Positions 7,324 to 17,388 of a stretch of DNA of 64,000 bases are shown piece after piece (positions within the stretch are counted from its first letter, which is position 1; the number at the start of each line of letters is the position of its first letter). A program made the translations under genes and the position numbers. The stretch lies in NCBI RefSeq assembly GCF_003258945.1, contig NZ_QLIX01000014.1, positions 1 through 64,000 on the forward strand, in the 5' to 3' direction. The notes under the pieces were generated by a model. It saw nothing but the letters and a program-made list of their open reading frames with translations. It did not search any database and was not told the DNA's origin. The stretch comes from Roseicella frigidaeris. GTDB taxonomy: Bacteria > Pseudomonadota > Alphaproteobacteria > Acetobacterales > Acetobacteraceae.

Positions 7324-8555
7324 GGGTGCTCACCGATCCCGCGCGGCGCACCGGCGCCGATCTCGCCGCCTGGCTGGCGCAGGGCGGCGGCGAGGGGCTC
7401 GGCCGCGCCCTGGCCGATCCCGCCGGCATCGTCCCGCTGCTGGAGCAGGCCGGGCTGCGCGGCCTCGGCGGCGCCGGCTTCCCGACGCATCGCAAATGGG
7501 CGGCCGTCGCGGCCCAGCCCGGGCCGGAGCGCTGGGTGCTCTGCAACGGCAACGAGGACGAGCCGGGCACCTTCAAGGACCGCTTCCTGCTGGCCGAGAC
7601 GCCGCATCAGGTGATCGAGGGGGCGCTGATCGCCGCCCTGGCGGTGGGGGCGTCGCGGCTCGTGCTCTACGTCAACCCGCGCGAGGCCGAGGCGGTGGCG
7701 ACCTGCCGCGCGGCGCTCGCCGCCTGGCAGGCGCATCCCCTGGTCGCGGCCGTCGCGGCGGCGACCGGGCAGGCGCTGGCGCTGCGCGTGGTGGAGAGTT
7801 CGGGCCTCTATATCGGCGGCGAGGAGAGCGGCGCCGTCGCCAGCGTCGAGGGCGGCTTCCCCTTCCCGCGCCTCAAGCCGCCCTTCCCGGCCGAGCAGGG
7901 CGTGCATGGCGCCCCGACCCTGGTCAACAATGTCGAGACCCTGGCGCATGTGCCGCACATCCTGCGGCATGGGGCGGGCTGGTATCGCGGCCTCGGCCTG
8001 GGCGAGGCGGTGGGCACCAAGCTCTATTCCCTCTCGGGCGACGTGCTGCGGCCGGGGCTGCACGAGCTGCCCATGGGCACCAGCCTGCGGGAGCTGGTCT
8101 TCGCCCATGGCGGCGGCATGCTGGCGGAGCGGCCCTTCAAGGCGGTCTTCACCGGCGGCCCCTCGAACACCCTGCTGACGGCGGCCGATCTCGACGTGGC
8201 GCTCGATTTCGACAGCCTGCGGGCGCGCGGCTCGCGCCTCGGCACCGGGGCGATGATCGTGGTCGGGGAGGGGACCAGCATCCTGCGCAAGACGGCGGAA
8301 TACGTCTCCTTCTTCGCCAACAACTCCTGCGGCCAGTGCCCGCCCTGCAAGATCGGCACGCATCAGGTGGCGCGCATCCTGGAGCGGCTGGACACCGGCG
8401 CCGGCCGGCCGGGCGACCTGGCGGCGCTGGCCAACCTCTCGCACATGCTGCCCGGCAGCGGCCGCTGCGGGCTGGTGGACGGCGCGGCGACGGTGCTGGC
8501 GAGCTCGCTGGCCACCTTCCGCGCCGAATACGAGGCGGCGCTGCCAAGGGAGTGA
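7320..8555 (+). CDS. NuoF-like NADH-binding FMN/[4Fe-4S] subunit
   Basis: A 411-residue homologue of the 51-kDa NADH-oxidising subunit of complex I and of NAD-reducing hydrogenases/formate dehydrogenases. It has the FMN/NADH glycine loop GLRGLGGAGFPT (46-56), NGNEDEPGTFKDR (76-88) and the [4Fe-4S] ligands Cys337, Cys340, Cys343 and Cys383. No NuoE-type thioredoxin-fold subunit or NuoG accompanies it, so it is not complex I. The ATG at 7320 overlaps the flavoprotein stop. In context it should pass electrons between NAD(H) and the Fe-S protein at 4943, and then the fumarate/succinate-type site. Confidence 0.86.
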   Translation: MRVLTDPARRTGADLAAWLAQGGGEGLGRALADPAGIVPLLEQAGLRGLGGAGFPTHRKWAAVAAQPGPERWVLCNGNEDEPGTFKDRFLLAETPHQVIEGALIAALAVGASRLVLYVNPREAEAVATCRAALAAWQAHPLVAAVAAATGQALALRVVESSGLYIGGEESGAVASVEGGFPFPRLKPPFPAEQGVHGAPTLVNNVETLAHVPHILRHGAGWYRGLGLGEAVGTKLYSLSGDVLRPGLHELPMGTSLRELVFAHGGGMLAERPFKAVFTGGPSNTLLTAADLDVALDFDSLRARGSRLGTGAMIVVGEGTSILRKTAEYVSFFANNSCGQCPPCKIGTHQVARILERLDTGAGRPGDLAALANLSHMLPGSGRCGLVDGAATVLASSLATFRAEYEAALPRE

Positions 8556-8591
8556 GGGAAGCCCCCGGCCCGGATACGGCCCGGCGGCCGG

Positions 8592-9539
8592 TCAGCCGCC
8601 CCGGCGCTTCGCCTCGATGGCGTCCCAGATCGCCTTTTCCAGATGCACCCCGTCGAAGCGGGCGATCTCCTGCAGCCCGGTCGGGGAGGTGACGTTGATC
8701 TCGGTCAGGTAGCCGCCGATCACGTCGATGCCGACGAAGATCATGCCGCGCCGCTTCAGCTCCGGCCCGATCCGGGCGCAGATCTCCTGCTCCCGCTCGG
8801 TCAGCGTGGTCCGCTCCGGCCGGCCGCCGACATGCATGTTGCTGCGCGCCTCGCCCTCGGCGGGGACGCGGTTGATGGCGCCCATGGCGACGCCATCCAC
8901 CAGGATGATGCGCTTGTCGCCCTGGCGGACGGCGGGGACGTATTTCTGGATCACCAGCGGCTCGCGCGAGCGTTCGGTGAACATCTCGATCAGGCTGTTG
9001 AGGTTGGAATCGCCCGGCTTCAGGTGGAAGACGCCGGCGCCGCCATTGCCGAAGAGCGGCTTGACGATGATGTCGCCGTGCTTCTCCCGGAACGTCATGA
9101 TCTGGCCGCGATCGGCGGTGACCAGCGTCTCCGGCATCAGCTCGGGGAAATGCGTGACGTAGAGCTTCTCCGGCGCGTTGCGCACGCTGGCCGGGTCGTT
9201 CACCACCAGCGTCTTCGGGTGGATGTGCTCGAGGATGTGGGTGGCCGTGATGTAGGCCATGTCGAAGGGCGGGTCCTGGCGCATCAGCACCACGTCCATG
9301 CCGCCGAGGTCGATCTCCTCGCGCGGGCCGAAGGACCAGTGGGCCCCCCGCTTGCGCTCGACCGTCACCGGCTCGCCGAGCGCGGTCACCCGGCCGCCAT
9401 GCAGGGCGAGGTTGCGGACATGGTAGTGCCAGAGCTGATGGCCGCGCGCCTGGGCCTCCAGCATCAGGGCGAAGGTGCTGTCGGCATCGATGTTGATGCT
9501 CTCGATCGGGTCCATCTGGACCGCGACGCGCAGGGCCAT
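8592..9539 (-). CDS. gshB: glutathione synthetase
   Basis: A 315-residue ATP-grasp ligase that joins gamma-glutamylcysteine and glycine in the cytosol. N-terminal [20 protein letters not shown], the DPPFDMAYI segment, the ATP-grasp loop [12 protein letters not shown] and the end [21 protein letters not shown] are typical of bacterial GshB, as is the length. It converges with the NuoF-like gene, with 36 bases between the stops. gshA is not in the window. Confidence 0.95.
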   Translation of the reverse strand: MALRVAVQMDPIESINIDADSTFALMLEAQARGHQLWHYHVRNLALHGGRVTALGEPVTVERKRGAHWSFGPREEIDLGGMDVVLMRQDPPFDMAYITATHILEHIHPKTLVVNDPASVRNAPEKLYVTHFPELMPETLVTADRGQIMTFREKHGDIIVKPLFGNGGAGVFHLKPGDSNLNSLIEMFTERSREPLVIQKYVPAVRQGDKRIILVDGVAMGAINRVPAEGEARSNMHVGGRPERTTLTEREQEICARIGPELKRRGMIFVGIDVIGGYLTEINVTSPTGLQEIARFDGVHLEKAIWDAIEAKRRGG

Positions 9540-9640
9540 GGCTCTCTCCCTCCCCGGGGCGGGTGTCTCGGCCGCCTGTGTTGGCAGAGAGGGCGGCCGG
9601 GCGCCAGGGGGGAGAGGGCGAGGAGGCGAGGCCGCCGCCC

Positions 9641-10492
9641 TCAGTTCAGCCGGTGGCGCAGCTCCTCCACCACGCTGCGGATGCGCCGTGCCGTCTCGCC
9701 TTCCGGCTCGATCTCGAGCGAGCGGTCGAGGCAGCCGAGCGCGGCGCCGATCCGGTCCAGCCGCTGGTTCATCAGCCCGGCCTCGCGCCAGAGCAGGGCG
9801 GCCTCGGGGGCGAGGCGCAGCATGTCCTCGGTGCAGGCCAGCGCCCCGGTCAGGTCGCCACCGCGCAGCCGGCGCAGCTTGATGTTGTTCTGCAGCCGCA
9901 GCAGCACCGAGCGCTTGTCCATGCCGCGCAGCAGCCCCGGCCGCAGCTCCGCCCGCTCGCCCTCGATCCGCTTGATCAGCGCCCGCAGCTCGGGCGCCGC
10001 CAGGCCGGTGCCGCCGGCGAAGACATCGACCAGCGCCTGGCCGCGGCCGCCCTCGACCGCCAGCAGGAAATGCCCCGGGAAGTCGATGCCATGCGCCGTC
10101 CAGCCCGCCGCCTCGGCCGCATGCAGCCAGAGGATGCCGAGCGCCACGGGCAGGCCGCGCCGGCGCTCCAACACCCGGATCAGGTTGGCATTGGCCGGGT
10201 CGTCGTAATGCTCGGTGTCGCCGGCATAGCCGAAGCGGCCATGGATGACCGTGGCCAGCACCTCCCGCCGCCGGTCGGCATCGCCGGCGTCGGCCTCCGG
10301 ATCGGCGGTGGCGGCGGCGACGGCGGCCTGGGCGAGCTCCGTCAGGCTGGCGGCGGCGGCGTGCCAGTCGGCCTCCGGCGCATCGATGCGGGCGAATTGC
10401 AGCGCCACGGCGGCGAGATCGATCTCCGCATCGGGGAGCTGGCCGGCGGCGGCGAGGGCGGCGCGGGCCTCGTCCTGGGGGCTGGTGGCCAT
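9641..10492 (-). CDS. SirB1-type transglutaminase-like/TPR protein
   Basis: A 283-residue protein of the SirB1/YchA family: a transglutaminase-like N-terminal half (the stretch around residues 95-140 contains [20 protein letters not shown] and [10 protein letters not shown]) followed by a tetratricopeptide region ([20 protein letters not shown]). The usual transglutaminase cysteine is not obvious in this segment, so the domain may be non-catalytic. The start at 10492 gives [13 protein letters not shown]; longer reading upstream is non-coding in appearance. It follows the HIT gene by 46 bases on the same strand. Function in the cell is not established. Confidence 0.75.
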   Translation of the reverse strand: MATSPQDEARAALAAAGQLPDAEIDLAAVALQFARIDAPEADWHAAAASLTELAQAAVAAATADPEADAGDADRRREVLATVIHGRFGYAGDTEHYDDPANANLIRVLERRRGLPVALGILWLHAAEAAGWTAHGIDFPGHFLLAVEGGRGQALVDVFAGGTGLAAPELRALIKRIEGERAELRPGLLRGMDKRSVLLRLQNNIKLRRLRGGDLTGALACTEDMLRLAPEAALLWREAGLMNQRLDRIGAALGCLDRSLEIEPEGETARRIRSVVEELRHRLN

Positions 10493-10538
10493 GGCCGGAC
10501 TCTCCTCACTCGGGCGGCGGTCCGCAAGGGCCGCGCGT

Positions 10539-10928
10539 TCAGGCCGGCGGCGCCGCCGGCACCATGCGGCCGAGCCGCCGGCCGCCGAAGATATGGACAT
10601 GGAAATGCGGCACTTCCTGCCCCGCATCGGCTCCCATGTTGGAGAGGATGCGGTAGCCGCTCTCCTCCAGCCCGAGGTCGCGGGCAACCATGGTGACGAG
10701 GCGCCAGAAGCCGGCGATGGCCTCCGCCGGGGCCTCGGCATGGAAATCCGCCGCGCTGACCCAGCGGCCCTTCGGGATCACCAGCACATGCAGCGGCGCC
10801 TGCGGCGCGATGTCGTGGAAGGCGAGGGCATGGGCATCCTCCGCCACCGTCTTGCAGGGAATCTCCCCGCGCAGGATGCGGGCGAAGATGTTGGCGTCGT
10901 CATAGGGCGGCTTGCCGGTCACCGACAT
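10539..10928 (-). CDS. HIT-family nucleotide-binding hydrolase (HinT-like)
   Basis: A 129-residue histidine-triad protein. The active site HFHVHIFGG (HxHxHxx, near residues 107-115) and the N-terminal NIFARILRGEIPCKTV are diagnostic for the HinT branch, purine nucleoside phosphoramidases. It lies directly after hisE on the minus strand, a placement seen in many alphaproteobacterial his clusters, so it is probably cotranscribed with hisF-hisE. Confidence 0.92.
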   Translation of the reverse strand: MSVTGKPPYDDANIFARILRGEIPCKTVAEDAHALAFHDIAPQAPLHVLVIPKGRWVSAADFHAEAPAEAIAGFWRLVTMVARDLGLEESGYRILSNMGADAGQEVPHFHVHIFGGRRLGRMVPAAPPA

Positions 10929-11025
10929 GGCGGGCGTCCCCTTGCTGCAATCCTCCTGTCGTCATGGCCGCGCCCGCCCGCGGCATCAAGCCCCCGGGGC
11001 GGGTCGCCCGCCGCGGCCGCCGGGA

Positions 11026-11547
11026 TCAGGGCAGCTTGGTCGTCCGCGCCGCCCGCACGATGCCCTTCGGGCGCGCCGCCTTCTCGACGATGCCGCTGAT
11101 GCCCTCGCGCTGGCGCAGCTCGGCCCAGACCTCCTCCGGCCGGATGCCGGCATCCACCCAGACCACCAGCAGGTGGTAGAGCAGGTCGGCGCTCTCCAGG
11201 ATCGTTTCGCCACGCTCGCCCATGGTGGCGGCGATGACGCATTCCACCGCCTCCTCGCCCAGCTTCTGGGCGACCTTCGGCGTGCCGCGGGCCAGCAGCC
11301 GGGCGGAGTGGCTGTGCGCCACGTCGCCGGCCGTCCGCCGCGCCTCCACCGTCCGCCAGAGATCGTCGAGCACGCCGGCATCGCCCCCGGCCGCCCCGAG
11401 ATCGAGCGGCCGGAGATGCCGCGACTCCGCCTTCCGCACCGCCTTGGGCGCCTTCTTGGCCTTGGCCGGCACCCCGGCCGGAAGGGGCAGGCCGGTCCGC
11501 GCCTTGGTCGGCTTCCGCTTGGTGGTCTTGTCGGTACTCTTCGCCAT
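11026..11547 (-). CDS. hisE: phosphoribosyl-ATP diphosphatase with basic N-terminal tail
   Basis: Second step of histidine synthesis: hydrolysis of phosphoribosyl-ATP to phosphoribosyl-AMP. The MazG-like helical core covers about residues 58-150, with [14 protein letters not shown] and [13 protein letters not shown] supplying the acidic Mg2+ ligands. At 173 residues it is about 60 longer than usual; the extra N-terminus is rich in Lys, Ala, Pro and Thr, with a short C-terminal basic extension. The ATG at 11547 lies 2 bases after the hisF stop, which supports this start. The tail has no known role in the family. Confidence 0.9.
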   Translation of the reverse strand: MAKSTDKTTKRKPTKARTGLPLPAGVPAKAKKAPKAVRKAESRHLRPLDLGAAGGDAGVLDDLWRTVEARRTAGDVAHSHSARLLARGTPKVAQKLGEEAVECVIAATMGERGETILESADLLYHLLVVWVDAGIRPEEVWAELRQREGISGIVEKAARPKGIVRAARTTKLP

Positions 11548-11549
11548 GC

Positions 11550-12320
11550 TCAGGCGGCCTCCGCCAGGGGGCGCACCGGCAGGCCCGCCGCGGCCAGGGC
11601 TGCCTTGGCGTCCGCGATGCGGAACTCCCCGTAATGGAACACGCTGGCGGCCAGCAGCCCGCTGGCCCCGGCCGCCGCCCCCTCCACGAAATGCTGCACC
11701 GTGCCGACGCCGCCGGAGGCGATGATCGGCACCCGGACCGCGCGGCGGATGGCCCGCAGCAGGTCGAGATCGAAGCCCGATTTGGTGCCGTCCCGGTCCA
11801 TGGAGGTCACCAGCAGCTCCCCCGCCCCGGCCTCGGCCATGCGCCGCGCCCAGCCCACCGCCTCGATGCCCGTGGCCTTGCGGCCGCCATGGGTGAAGAC
11901 CTCCCAGCGGCCCTCGGCCACCCGCCGGGCATCGACGGCAACGACGATCGCCTGGCTGCCGAAGGCCTCGGCGGCGCGGCTGACCAGCGCCGGCTCGGCC
12001 ACCGCGGCGCTGTTGATGCTCGCCTTGTCCGCGCCGGCGAGCAGCAGGCGGCGGACATCCTCCACCGAGCGGACGCCGCCGCCGACGGTGAGCGGGATGA
12101 AGACCTCGGCGGCGGTGCGGGAGACCACGTCGTACATCGTGTCGCGGTTCTCGTGCGTCGCGCCGATATCGAGGAAGGTGACCTCGTCGGCGCCCTCGCG
12201 GTCATAGGCGCGGGCCTGCTCCACCGGGTCCCCGGCATCGCGGAGCGAGACGAAATTCACCCCCTTCACGACGCGGCCCTCCTTCACGTCGAGGCAGGGG
12301 ATGACGCGCAGGGCGAGCAT
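11550..12320 (-). CDS. hisF: imidazole glycerol phosphate synthase, cyclase subunit
   Basis: A 256-residue (beta-alpha)8 barrel that makes imidazole glycerol phosphate and AICAR from PRFAR with ammonia from HisH. The two catalytic aspartates are in place: Asp11 in [10 protein letters not shown] and Asp130 in VVAVDARR; phosphate loops are seen in TVGGGVRS and ASGGVGT. It is separated from hisA by the plus-strand ssu cassette, so it probably has its own promoter in 12321-12825. hisE follows after 2 bases. Confidence 0.97.
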   Translation of the reverse strand: MLALRVIPCLDVKEGRVVKGVNFVSLRDAGDPVEQARAYDREGADEVTFLDIGATHENRDTMYDVVSRTAAEVFIPLTVGGGVRSVEDVRRLLLAGADKASINSAAVAEPALVSRAAEAFGSQAIVVAVDARRVAEGRWEVFTHGGRKATGIEAVGWARRMAEAGAGELLVTSMDRDGTKSGFDLDLLRAIRRAVRVPIIASGGVGTVQHFVEGAAAGASGLLAASVFHYGEFRIADAKAALAAAGLPVRPLAEAA

Positions 12321-12485
12321 GGGACCACCTCCGGCAGAGGAAGGCGCCGAGGCGGCGCGGGTTGCTGCGCTTGCGTCCGAATGCGCCGGGGGTCAAGCGC
12401 GGATTCGGCGGGGCTGGGATGGGGCGGCGGCCAGCGGGCCGGCCGCGTTGCCCCGGCGGCGATTGCTCGGAAGGGACGGGGGTTT

Positions 12486-12523
12486 CCCATAATTCACGCA
12501 TAAATCCCGTCCCATAGTTGACG
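12486..12523 (+). repeat. direct repeat, possible operator for the ssu cassette
   Basis: CCCATAATTCACG (12486-12498) and CCCATAGTTGACG (12511-12523) match at 11 of 13 positions, with starts 25 bases apart. The second copy overlaps the candidate -35 element, a layout typical of activator or repressor binding. Known regulators of sulfonate genes (CysB/Cbl-type LysR proteins) bind AT-rich sites, but no regulator gene is adjacent, so the link is inference. Confidence 0.4.
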
Positions 12524-12546
12524 TACCACTTTCATATGTAGTTAAT
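12518..12546 (+). promoter_or_regulatory. candidate sigma-70-type promoter upstream of ssuA
   Basis: TTGACG at 12518-12523 is followed after 17 bases by GTTAAT at 12541-12546. The -35 is good, the -10 only partial. It lies in the AT-rich patch of an otherwise GC-rich region, about 280 bases before the ssuA start. Confidence 0.35.
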
Positions 12547-12825
12547 GGCGGCCGCCGCCGGCGTATCTTGCGCCGGCACCGCGGGATTTGACCCATGCAG
12601 CTTGCACCGCGTCACCAAGAGCTAAAGCGCCGTTCCGTCTCCGGCGGGGCCGCGTCCGGATCACGGCCCTGCGGCGCCGCCTGGCGGGACCGCCTGCGGA
12701 TCATGGCCGGCCGAGCCGTGCCTGGCGGCGGGCTGCCCTGTCGACGCTGAGCGTCGCCAGAGGCCCCTCCCGTCCCTCGTCCTTCCCCGAGCGGCGCGCC
12801 CCAGCGCGCCCGGAGACCCATCCGC

Positions 12826-13803
12826 ATGCCCATCCATGCCGCGGCCTCGCGCCGTGCCCTGCTCACGGCCGTCCTCGCCGCCCCCGCCCTCGCCCCGCTG
12901 GCCAGCCCCCGTCCCGGCCGGGCCGAGGGGCAGCCGCGCGAGTTCCGCATCGGCTACCAGAAATCCGGCCCGCTGCTGGTCGCGCGGCAGAACGGCGCCA
13001 TCGAGCGCGCCCTGGCGCCGCTCGGCATCGCGGTGAGTTGGCTGGAATTCACCTATGGCCCGCCGCTGCTCGAGGCGCTGAACGTCGGCAGCATCGATTT
13101 CGGCGCGGTCGGCGACGCCCCGCCCATCTTCGCCCAGGCGGCGCGGGCGAAGCTGCTCTACGTGGCGGCGACGCCGAGCCGCGGCGCCAGCCAGGCGATC
13201 CTGGTGCCGCAGGACAGCCCGCTCCGCTCGGTGCAGGACCTGAAGGGGAAGCGGCTCGCCTTCGCCCGCGGCTCCTCCGCGCACAGCCTCGCGGTCGGCG
13301 CGGTGGAGAAGGCCGGCCTCGCCTGGGGCGACCTCACCCCGGTCGAGCTGCCGCCCGCCGATGCCGGCGCCGCCTTCGCCCGCGGCAACATCGATGCCTG
13401 GAGCATCTGGGACCCCTTCTTCGCCCTGGCCGAGATCCAGCGCCAGGCCCGGGTGCTGGCCGCCGGCGAGGATGTGGAGCCGCAGAGCAGCTACTTCCTC
13501 GCCCATCGCGGCTTCACCGAGGCGCATCCGCGGCTGGTCGCGCAGGTGGTGGCGGTGCTGGCCGAGATCGGCGCCTGGTCGGCGGCGCACCGCGCCGAGG
13601 TCGCGCAGCTCGGCGCCGAGGCGACCGGCCTGCCCATCGAGGCCATGCGCCGCGCGGCGCAGCGCACCGCCTTCGAGGTGGTGCCGCTCTCGGACGCCAT
13701 CGTCGCGCAGCAGCAGCGCGTCGCCGACCGCTTCCACCGCCTGAAGCTGATCCCCCGCGCCGTCACCGTGCGCGACATCGTCTGGCAGCCGCCGGCGGCC
13801 TGA
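12826..13803 (+). CDS. ssuA: aliphatic sulfonate ABC transporter, substrate-binding protein
   Basis: A 325-residue periplasmic binding protein with an Arg-containing, Ala-rich signal peptide ([19 protein letters not shown], cleavage near residue 34). The mature part starts [21 protein letters not shown] and has the family segments [20 protein letters not shown] and [13 protein letters not shown], typical of SsuA/TauA. It is first in a four-gene cassette; ssuD starts 26 bases after its stop. It delivers alkanesulfonates to SsuBC for use as a sulfur source. Confidence 0.92.
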   Translation: MPIHAAASRRALLTAVLAAPALAPLASPRPGRAEGQPREFRIGYQKSGPLLVARQNGAIERALAPLGIAVSWLEFTYGPPLLEALNVGSIDFGAVGDAPPIFAQAARAKLLYVAATPSRGASQAILVPQDSPLRSVQDLKGKRLAFARGSSAHSLAVGAVEKAGLAWGDLTPVELPPADAGAAFARGNIDAWSIWDPFFALAEIQRQARVLAAGEDVEPQSSYFLAHRGFTEAHPRLVAQVVAVLAEIGAWSAAHRAEVAQLGAEATGLPIEAMRRAAQRTAFEVVPLSDAIVAQQQRVADRFHRLKLIPRAVTVRDIVWQPPAA

Positions 13804-13829
13804 GCCGCGCCCGCCCCAAGGAATCCCCC

Positions 13830-14975
13830 ATGTCCACCGAGACCCCCCTCGACCTCTTCTGGTTCGTGCCCACCTCCGGCGATGGCCGCTATCTCGGCAG
13901 CCGCCAGGGCGCCCGGCCGCAGGATTTCGGCTATCTGCGCGAGGTGGCGATGGCCGCCGACCGGCTCGGCTATGGCGGCGTGCTGCTGCCGACCGGCAAC
14001 CAGTGCGAGGATCCCTGGATCACCGGCGCCGCCATCGCGCCCTGGACGCAGCGGCTGAAATTCCTCCTCGCCCTCAGGCCCGGCGTGCAGACCCCGGCGC
14101 AATGGGCCCGCCAGGCCGCGGCCTTCGACCGCATCAGCAACGGCCGGCTGCTGATGAACGTCGTCACCGGCGCCAACCCGAAGGAGCTGGCCGGCGACGG
14201 CATCTTCCTCGACCATGCGCAGCGCTACGCGCAGACCGAGGAATTCCTCACCATCTTCCGCGGCCTCTTCACCGAGGCGGGCGTGGACTTCAGCGGCGAG
14301 TACCTCTCCTCGCGCGGCGGCAAGCAGCATTTCCCGCCGGTGCAGCGCCCGCATCCGCCGCTCTGGTTCGGCGGCTCCTCGGCGCCGGCGATCGAGGTCG
14401 CGGCGCGGCATGTCGACACCTACCTTACCTGGGGGGAGCCGCCGGCGCAGGTGGCGGCGAAGCTGGAGGCGGTGCGCGCCCGCGCCGCCATCACGGGGCG
14501 GCAGCTGCGCTTCGGGCTGCGCGTGCACCTCATCGTTCGCGAGACCGATGCCGAGGCCTGGGCGGCGGCGGAGCGGCTGATCGCCCATCTCGACGACGCC
14601 ACCATCGCCGCGGTGCAGCAGCGGCGCGCCGAGGACAGCGACAGCGTCGGCCAGCGGCTGCAGACCGAGCTGCATGGCGGGCGCCGCGACCGGCTGGAGG
14701 TCTCGCCCAACCTCTGGGCGGGCGTCGGCCTGGTGCGGGCCGGCGTCGGCACGGCGCTGGTCGGTAGCCCGGAGACGGTGGCGGCGCGGCTGCGCGAGTA
14801 CCAGGCGCTCGGCGTCTCCACCATCATCGCCTCCGGCTACCCGCATCTCGAGGAAGCCTATCGGGTGGCCGAGTTGCTCTTCCCGCGCCTCGGCCTCGGC
14901 GGCGTCGCGGCGCCGCAGGTGGCGGCGCGGGATTTCGTGACCACCGGCGGCAGCTACGGGACGCTGGCGGCATGA
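13830..14975 (+). CDS. ssuD: FMNH2-dependent alkanesulfonate monooxygenase
   Basis: A 381-residue LLM-class enzyme, the same length as E. coli SsuD, which splits C1-C4 and longer alkanesulfonates into aldehyde and sulfite using reduced flavin. It begins [20 protein letters not shown] and contains the insertion-region segment around [19 protein letters not shown], typical of SsuD. AAGGA lies about 9 bases before the ATG at 13830. The ssuC start overlaps its stop (ATGA). The flavin reductase SsuE is not in the window, so reduced FMN must come from elsewhere. Confidence 0.95.
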   Translation: MSTETPLDLFWFVPTSGDGRYLGSRQGARPQDFGYLREVAMAADRLGYGGVLLPTGNQCEDPWITGAAIAPWTQRLKFLLALRPGVQTPAQWARQAAAFDRISNGRLLMNVVTGANPKELAGDGIFLDHAQRYAQTEEFLTIFRGLFTEAGVDFSGEYLSSRGGKQHFPPVQRPHPPLWFGGSSAPAIEVAARHVDTYLTWGEPPAQVAAKLEAVRARAAITGRQLRFGLRVHLIVRETDAEAWAAAERLIAHLDDATIAAVQQRRAEDSDSVGQRLQTELHGGRRDRLEVSPNLWAGVGLVRAGVGTALVGSPETVAARLREYQALGVSTIIASGYPHLEEAYRVAELLFPRLGLGGVAAPQVAARDFVTTGGSYGTLAA

Positions 14976-15805
14976 GCGGGGCGGTCCTCGCCCCGGCGGG
15001 GCTGGCGGCGCCCGCGGCCGGCCGCCTCGGACCCGCCTGGCGCGGCCTGGTCCGGGCCGCGCTGCCCTGGCTGCTGCCGGCGCTGCTGCTGCTCGCCTGG
15101 CAGGCCGGCAGCATGGCCGGCTGGATCGCCGAGGAGGTGCTGCCGGCGCCCTCCGCCGTCCTCGCCGCGGGGTGGGAGCTGGCGCGCTCGGGCGAGCTGC
15201 TGCGCAACATCGAGGTCAGCACCTGGCGCGCCCTCACCGGCTTCGCCATCGGCGGCGGGCTCGGCCTCGGCTTCGGGGTCCTCACCGGCCTGTCGCGGCT
15301 TGGCGAGCGGCTGCTCGATTCCAGCGTGCAGATGCTGCGCAACATCCCGCACCTTGCGTTGATCCCGCTGGTGATCCTGTGGTTCGGCATCGACGAGGCG
15401 GCGAAGCTCTTCCTCGTCGCGCTGGGCAGCTTCTTCCCGGTCTATGTCAACACCATGCATGGCGTGCGCTCGGTCGATCCGCAACTCGTCGAGATGGGCC
15501 GCGCCTATGGCATGGACGCGCCGACGCTGTTCCGCCGCATCGTGCTGCCGGGCGCGCTGCCCTCGGTCTTCGTCGGGCTGCGCTACGGGCTCGGCATCAT
15601 GTGGCTGACGCTGATCGTCGCCGAGACGATCGCGGCGAATTCCGGCATCGGCTACATGGCGATGCACGCCCGCGAGTTCATGCTGGTGGATGTCGTCGTC
15701 TTCTCGATCCTGGTCTACGCCCTGCTCGGCAAGCTGGCGGACAGCCTGGCGCGGCTGCTGGAGCGGCTCTGCCTCTCCTGGAACCCGGCCTATCGGAGCG
15801 CGTGA
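14972..15805 (+). CDS. ssuC: aliphatic sulfonate ABC transporter permease
   Basis: A 277-residue inner-membrane protein with about six transmembrane helices (first near residues 30-50). The EAA-type coupling motif is in [24 protein letters not shown] (about residues 172-195). The ATG overlaps the ssuD stop and its own stop overlaps the ssuB ATG (TGATG). Confidence 0.93.
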   Translation: MSGAVLAPAGLAAPAAGRLGPAWRGLVRAALPWLLPALLLLAWQAGSMAGWIAEEVLPAPSAVLAAGWELARSGELLRNIEVSTWRALTGFAIGGGLGLGFGVLTGLSRLGERLLDSSVQMLRNIPHLALIPLVILWFGIDEAAKLFLVALGSFFPVYVNTMHGVRSVDPQLVEMGRAYGMDAPTLFRRIVLPGALPSVFVGLRYGLGIMWLTLIVAETIAANSGIGYMAMHAREFMLVDVVVFSILVYALLGKLADSLARLLERLCLSWNPAYRSA

Positions 15806-16575
15806 TGGACGGCATGGTGCAGGCGCCGGCGCGCGCCGCGGGGGTCGCGGTCGGCATCCGCGGGTTGCGCAAGGCCTTCGGCGGGCCGGCGGTGCTGCAG
15901 GGCATCGATCTCGACATCCCGGCGGGCCAGTTCCTCGCCGTGGTCGGCCGCAGCGGCTGCGGCAAGTCGACCCTGCTGCGCCTGATCGCCGGGCTGGAGC
16001 AGCCGGGCGGCGGCAGCCTGACCCTGCGGGCGGGGCAGGATCTGCTCGCTCCCGCCGCGGCGGTGCGGCTGATGTTCCAGGAGCCGCGGCTGCTGCCCTG
16101 GTCGAGCATCGGCGGCAATGTCGAGGTCGGGCTGCCGCGCGGCCTGGCGGCGGCGGAGCGGGCGGCCCGGGCCCGGGCGGCGCTGGCCGAGGTGGGGCTC
16201 GCCGAGCGGGCGGCGGAATGGCCCGCCGTGCTCTCGGGCGGCCAGAAGCAGCGCGTGGCGCTGGCCCGCGCCCTGGTCAGCCGGCCGCGCCTGCTGGCGC
16301 TCGACGAGCCGCTCGGCGCGCTGGATGCGCTCACCCGGATCGGCATGCAGGCGCTGGTCGAGGCGGTGTGGCGCGCCGAGGGCTTCACCGCGGTGCTGGT
16401 GACGCATGACGTGGGCGAGGCGGTGGCGCTGGCCGACCGGGTGATCCTGCTCGAGCAGGGGCGGGTGGCGATGGACGTGCCGATCGACCTGCCGCGGCCG
16501 CGCCGGCATGGCGATGCCGCGCTGGCGGCGCTCGAGGCGCGCATCCTGGACCGGCTGCTGGCCGCGGAGCGGTAG
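15805..16575 (+). CDS. ssuB: aliphatic sulfonate ABC transporter ATPase
   Basis: A 256-residue ABC ATPase. Walker [11 protein letters not shown]-loop [10 protein letters not shown], signature [15 protein letters not shown], Walker B LLALDEP and the switch histidine in [15 protein letters not shown] are all intact. It powers sulfonate uptake through SsuC. It is the last gene of the cassette; 50 bases separate its stop from that of the convergent hisA. Confidence 0.95.
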   Translation: MDGMVQAPARAAGVAVGIRGLRKAFGGPAVLQGIDLDIPAGQFLAVVGRSGCGKSTLLRLIAGLEQPGGGSLTLRAGQDLLAPAAAVRLMFQEPRLLPWSSIGGNVEVGLPRGLAAAERAARARAALAEVGLAERAAEWPAVLSGGQKQRVALARALVSRPRLLALDEPLGALDALTRIGMQALVEAVWRAEGFTAVLVTHDVGEAVALADRVILLEQGRVAMDVPIDLPRPRRHGDAALAALEARILDRLLAAER

Positions 16576-16625
16576 GGCCGGCGGTCGGGCCGCGGAGGCG
16601 CCGGGGCCCATCGCCCCGGCGGCTG

Positions 16626-17360
16626 TCAGCGTGCCGCCAGGGCCAGCGCCGCCGCCGGGTCGATCCGGCCGTCATAGAGCGCCCGGCCGATGATCACGCC
16701 CTCGATCCCCTCGCCGGCGAGGCCGGCCAGGGCGGCGAGGTCGTCGAGCGAGGCGACGCCGCCCGAGGCGATGACCGGCAGCCGCACGGCGCGGGCCATG
16801 GCGAGCGTCGCCTCCAGGTTCACCCCGCCGAGCATGCCGTCGCGCTCGATATCGGTGTAGATGATGGCCGCCGCCCCGGCATCCTCGAAGCGCTTGCCGA
16901 GATCGGTGGCGAGGATGGTGCTCACCTCCGCCCAGCCCTCGGTCGCCACCATGCCGTTGCGGGCATCGATGCCGACCGCGACGCGGCCGGGCCAGGCCTT
17001 GCAGGCGGCCAGCGCGAATTCCGGGTCCTTCACCGCCGCCGAGCCGAGGATGACGCGGCGCAGACCGCGCCCGAGCCAGGCCTCGACCGTCGCCATGGTG
17101 CGGATGCCGCCGCCGAGCTGCACCGGCGTCGCCGGGATGGCGGCGAGGATCGCCTCCACCGCGGCGGAATTGGCCGGCTTCCCGGCGAAGGCGCCGTCGA
17201 GATCGACCACGTGCAGCCAGGGAAAGCCGAGCGCCGCGAAGGCCCGGGCCTGGGCGGCCGGGTCGGCGGAATAGACCGTGGCCTGGGCCATGTCGCCGCG
17301 CCTGAGGCGGACGACCTGGCCGCCCTTGAGGTCGATGGCGGGGTAGAGCGTGAGTGGCAT
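16626..17360 (-). CDS. hisA: ProFAR isomerase
   Basis: Phosphoribosylformimino-AICAR ribotide isomerase, 244 residues, a (beta-alpha)8 barrel that makes PRFAR for HisF/HisH. Catalytic Asp10 (YPAIDLKGG) and Asp132 (AVGIDARNG) are present, along with YTDIERDGM and the phosphate-binding GGGIRT and ASGGVAS loops. It follows the acetyltransferase gene by 28 bases on the minus strand. Confidence 0.97.
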   Translation of the reverse strand: MPLTLYPAIDLKGGQVVRLRRGDMAQATVYSADPAAQARAFAALGFPWLHVVDLDGAFAGKPANSAAVEAILAAIPATPVQLGGGIRTMATVEAWLGRGLRRVILGSAAVKDPEFALAACKAWPGRVAVGIDARNGMVATEGWAEVSTILATDLGKRFEDAGAAAIIYTDIERDGMLGGVNLEATLAMARAVRLPVIASGGVASLDDLAALAGLAGEGIEGVIIGRALYDGRIDPAAALALAAR

Positions 17361-17388
17361 CGGGCGCCTGTCCTGAGGTCCGGGCGGA

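Larger units (their letters stand above)
12321..12825. other. 505-base divergent intergenic region (hisF / ssuA)
   Basis: The region separates hisF (minus) from ssuA (plus). It contains the only clearly AT-rich patch of its surroundings, about 12480-12560, with a direct repeat and a candidate promoter described separately. The rest is GC-rich without a convincing coding frame or hairpin terminator. The ssuA leader would be roughly 270 bases if the candidate promoter is used. Confidence 0.6.

Noticed and set aside
7320-8555. Calling the operon part of complex I (nuo)
   Set aside because: No other nuo gene is present and the partner is an FrdA-like protein; the NuoF family also serves other NAD-linked enzymes.
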